A stretch of 64,000 nt of DNA from NCBI GenBank assembly GCA_024134725.1, contig CP099863.1, forward strand, positions 3,903,258 through 3,967,257, in the 5' to 3' direction. Under the pieces are notes generated by a model. It ran no database searches, was not told where the DNA came from, and saw only the letters and a program-made list of their open reading frames with translations. Both the position numbers and the translations under genes were made by a program. Each line of letters begins with the position of its first letter. Positions within the stretch are counted from its first letter, which is position 1. Below, in pieces: positions 61,923-64,000 of the stretch. This stretch comes from Bacillus sp. 1780r2a1 (lineage in GTDB: Bacteria > Bacillota > Bacilli > Bacillales > Bacillaceae_H).

Positions 61923-62566
61923 TGCTCTTTTCCTCTTAGCCATGAAATCAGATCTTTCATCTCTTCTAAGATTACATCTGGCTCATAAGAAGCAATATGC
62001 TCTCTTCCTTTTGCACTCCAAGCCACACCAGCTGTTTTCGCACCTGCATTTTTACCAGATAGAATATCATGATGATTATCTCCTACCATGACAGCTTCTT
62101 CCGGCTGTGCATTTAAAAGTGCCAATGCTTTTTCAACTGGCTCTGGATGAGGTTTCGCATGCTGAACATCATCAATTGCAACAATTACATCAAAAAATTG
62201 ATCTAACTTCGTTAACTTTAGTCCCATCATAACCGTATTAATCTGTTTTGTGGTAACAATAGCCAACTTGTACTTCTGTTCATGTAACCATTTCACCGTT
62301 TCAAATACGCCTTCAAACTCTGTTACAAGCTCATCATGATGACTTAAGTTATGTGTACGGTATGTGTCAATCATTTCATGTACTCGTTCTTTATCCATCC
62401 TTACAAAGGTATCGTAAAGAGGCGGGCCCATAAATGCCAGGACATCTTCACGTTTGTATTGCTTCGGATAATAATGGTCTAATGTGTGCATAAAAGATGA
62501 AATAATTAATTCGTTTGTATCAATTAGCGTTCCGTCTAAATCAAAAAGAACGGTGTTAATGCTCAT
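61919..62566 (-). CDS. ppaX: Pyrophosphatase PpaX
   Basis: HAD-superfamily phosphatase that removes the pyrophosphate made when HPr kinase/phosphorylase dephosphorylates P-Ser-HPr. 215 residues; motif [11 protein letters not shown], motif II AIVTTKQ, motif [15 protein letters not shown] and [16 protein letters not shown]. Lies with yvoD and lgt as in B. subtilis, where hprK is next; hprK is presumably just outside the window. Confidence 0.95.
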   Translation of the reverse strand: MSINTVLFDLDGTLIDTNELIISSFMHTLDHYYPKQYKREDVLAFMGPPLYDTFVRMDKERVHEMIDTYRTHNLSHHDELVTEFEGVFETVKWLHEQKYKLAIVTTKQINTVMMGLKLTKLDQFFDVIVAIDDVQHAKPHPEPVEKALALLNAQPEEAVMVGDNHHDILSGKNAGAKTAGVAWSAKGREHIASYEPDVILEEMKDLISWLRGKEQ

Positions 62567-63500
62567 ATGAAACTTCCTTTCTATGCCTTACTTCATTCTC
62601 TTTCCACATTCGTGAAATAACGATGGTTAATACGAGCGCAACAACTACTCGAATAATAAGCAGCGGCAGTACAGGAATACCTAGCGGAATAAAGATTAAC
62701 GTATCTTCTACTACAGCATGACAAGCGACCAAAAAGATGAATGCAAGCGTCGCATCACGTTTACTAACTCCTTCTTCTTGTACAGCTTGAATCATAACGC
62801 CAGCTCCATATGCCAATCCTAGTAAGAGACCCGTCACAAGCGTTGTAGACGTATTTTCTTTCATGCCTAATAAGCGTGTAAAAGGACCAAGCATTGAAGA
62901 AAGCTTATCTAGCCACCCGATATCTTTAAGGATTTGAATTCCTACCATGACTGGAATCACAATGAGAGCCAGCTGTAGAATTCCAAAACCTGCTTTTTCA
63001 ATTGACTGCCAGATGATTGCTCCCCATCCGCTTACCTCTTCATGTTTTGTTGCTAAAAATCCGTACTCTGCCTGTTCGCCTCCGCCATTCCATACCAAGT
63101 TGATGACGATAGCTGAAATCACAGCGAGCCCGATACGAACGGATAAAATAACCCATAGCTTCACACCAACTTTTAAAGCTACGCTCGTTTCAATTAATAA
63201 ATTATGAGAGAAAGACAACATAACAGCTAAAATAAATACTTCTTTTACCGTTAAATCCAGTGATAAAATCCCTGCAATTCCCGCATATAAATTTAACAAG
63301 TTCCCCAGCACAAGTGGGATGGCTGCATCTCCTGATAGACCAAACAACTTCATCAAAGGTGAAATTAACGTAGCAAACCAATCCAGAACCGGCGTGTATT
63401 GAAGGAGTGAAACAATTAGCGTTACTGGAAAAATGACTTTCCCAAGTGTCAGCGTTGTTTTGAGTCCTCCCATAATCCCCTTTTGTATCGACCTAAGCAT
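62556..63500 (-). CDS. yvoD: Nucleoside-recognition (Gate) domain membrane protein YvoD
   Basis: 314-residue membrane protein with two SpoVM/spore-maturation-like Gate domains (about 40-150 and 200-300), several helices; function unknown. Text such as [19 protein letters not shown] and [19 protein letters not shown] supports the family. Overlaps ppaX by 11 bases and follows lgt by 4. Confidence 0.9.
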   Translation of the reverse strand: MLRSIQKGIMGGLKTTLTLGKVIFPVTLIVSLLQYTPVLDWFATLISPLMKLFGLSGDAAIPLVLGNLLNLYAGIAGILSLDLTVKEVFILAVMLSFSHNLLIETSVALKVGVKLWVILSVRIGLAVISAIVINLVWNGGGEQAEYGFLATKHEEVSGWGAIIWQSIEKAGFGILQLALIVIPVMVGIQILKDIGWLDKLSSMLGPFTRLLGMKENTSTTLVTGLLLGLAYGAGVMIQAVQEEGVSKRDATLAFIFLVACHAVVEDTLIFIPLGIPVLPLLIIRVVVALVLTIVISRMWKENEVRHRKEVSYEH

Positions 63501-63504
63501 TCCC

Positions 63505-64000
63505 TCACCCCTGTTTCTTTTTGCTTGTTTCCAAATACGTTTCCTTATTTGTTTTTCGACGGATAGCGATAATAATGACTGCTACTGCAATTAAAACAAG
63601 TGAAATGACTTGTGCAATGCGTAGCGTATCCGTCAACATCAAGCTGTCTGTACGCATTCCTTCAATAAAGTATCGTCCAATCGAATACCAAATAACGTAC
63701 GTTAAGAACAGTTCACCTCTACGTAGGTTTACGCGTCTCAGCGCAATTAACAGCGCAAATCCAGCTAAGTTCCACAGCGATTCATATAAGAACGTAGGAT
63801 GATAATATGTACCGTTAATATACATTTGATTAATGATAAATTCTGGAAAATGTAAACTTTCTAGAAAAGCACGTGATACTTCACCACCATGCGCTTCTTG
63901 ATTCATAAAATTCCCCCAGCGTCCGATTGCCTGCCCAAGAATGATACTTGGTGCCGCAATGTCCGCTAGCTTCCAAAATGAAATCTTTTTTACGCGTGAA
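63505..64000 (-). CDS. lgt: Prolipoprotein diacylglyceryl transferase (N-terminus outside window)
   Basis: Membrane enzyme adding diacylglycerol to the lipobox Cys of prolipoproteins. The visible C-terminal 164 residues include the Lgt signature [18 protein letters not shown] (about 63880-63940) and later TFLYESLWN and [22 protein letters not shown]. The frame continues off the right edge; an internal ATG at 63906 is not the start. Needed for the lipoproteins at 714, 24155 and 34963. Confidence 0.96.
   Translation of the reverse strand, partial: SRVKKISFWKLADIAAPSIILGQAIGRWGNFMNQEAHGGEVSRAFLESLHFPEFIINQMYINGTYYHPTFLYESLWNLAGFALLIALRRVNLRRGELFLTYVIWYSIGRYFIEGMRTDSLMLTDTLRIAQVISLVLIAVAVIIIAIRRKTNKETYLETSKKKQG

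Overview
The window is a stretch of a Bacillaceae (Firmicutes) chromosome, most like Priestia megaterium or a close relative. The support is conserved Bacillus gene order (cggR-gapA-pgk-tpiA-gpmI-eno-secG-rnr-smpB-ssrA; clpP/crh-whiA-yvcK-rapZ-yvcI-trxB; hisZGDBHAFIE; lgt-yvoD-ppaX-yvoF), low G+C, strong GGAGG ribosome sites, and a tmRNA tag (GKSNNNFALAA) that I recall from megaterium. The species call is inference. No insertion sequence, prophage or CRISPR array was seen.

Layout. 1-3342: iron-siderophore uptake genes diverging from two Fur boxes, a small DUF4025-type gene, and a niacin permease (niaP) behind a repeated operator-like element. 3380-9592: a YebC/YeeI translation factor, a self-sufficient CYP102A cytochrome P450-reductase fusion, and an AraC/DUF2000/LysE export cassette. 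9855-22126: ssrA, smpB, rnr, esterase, secG and the glycolytic operon from eno back to cggR, with a textbook CggR operator. 22260-32541: glutaredoxin-like gene, rpoN (sigL), an acidic lipoprotein, tRNA-Arg(CCG), clpP with a CtsR box, and the crh-whiA-yvcK-rapZ-nudix-trxB block, ending in a yvcD-like TPR protein.

33027-54126 is a catabolic island of about 21 kb inserted between the yvcD-like gene and hisIE. It has two modules. One is a TRAP transporter (dctPQM type) plus a CaiB/BaiF CoA-transferase and a Spo0E-like phosphatase. The other is tied together by a LacI-family regulator (50369-51385) and six copies of one operator, consensus AGTATACCGGTTTCYT. These lie at five promoter regions: Gfo/Idh-MDR-cupin-DUF993; etfB-etfA-FeS reductase-acyl-CoA dehydrogenase (two copies); an MFS symporter; the regulator itself; and aldehyde dehydrogenase with iron alcohol dehydrogenase. 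At four of the promoters a readable -35/-10 pair sits just upstream so that the operator starts near +1. This local regulon is the most interesting object in the window. Its substrate is unknown: the genes suggest import of a sugar- or polyol-like compound, oxidation by dehydrogenases, an aldolase-like TIM-barrel step, aldehyde oxidation, and an acyl-CoA oxidation feeding electrons through ETF to quinone.

54746-61197 is the complete histidine operon read leftward from one promoter near 61350. 61389-64000 is yvoF, ppaX, yvoD and the truncated lgt. Start codons were chosen by ribosome-site spacing, so several differ from the longest open frame.
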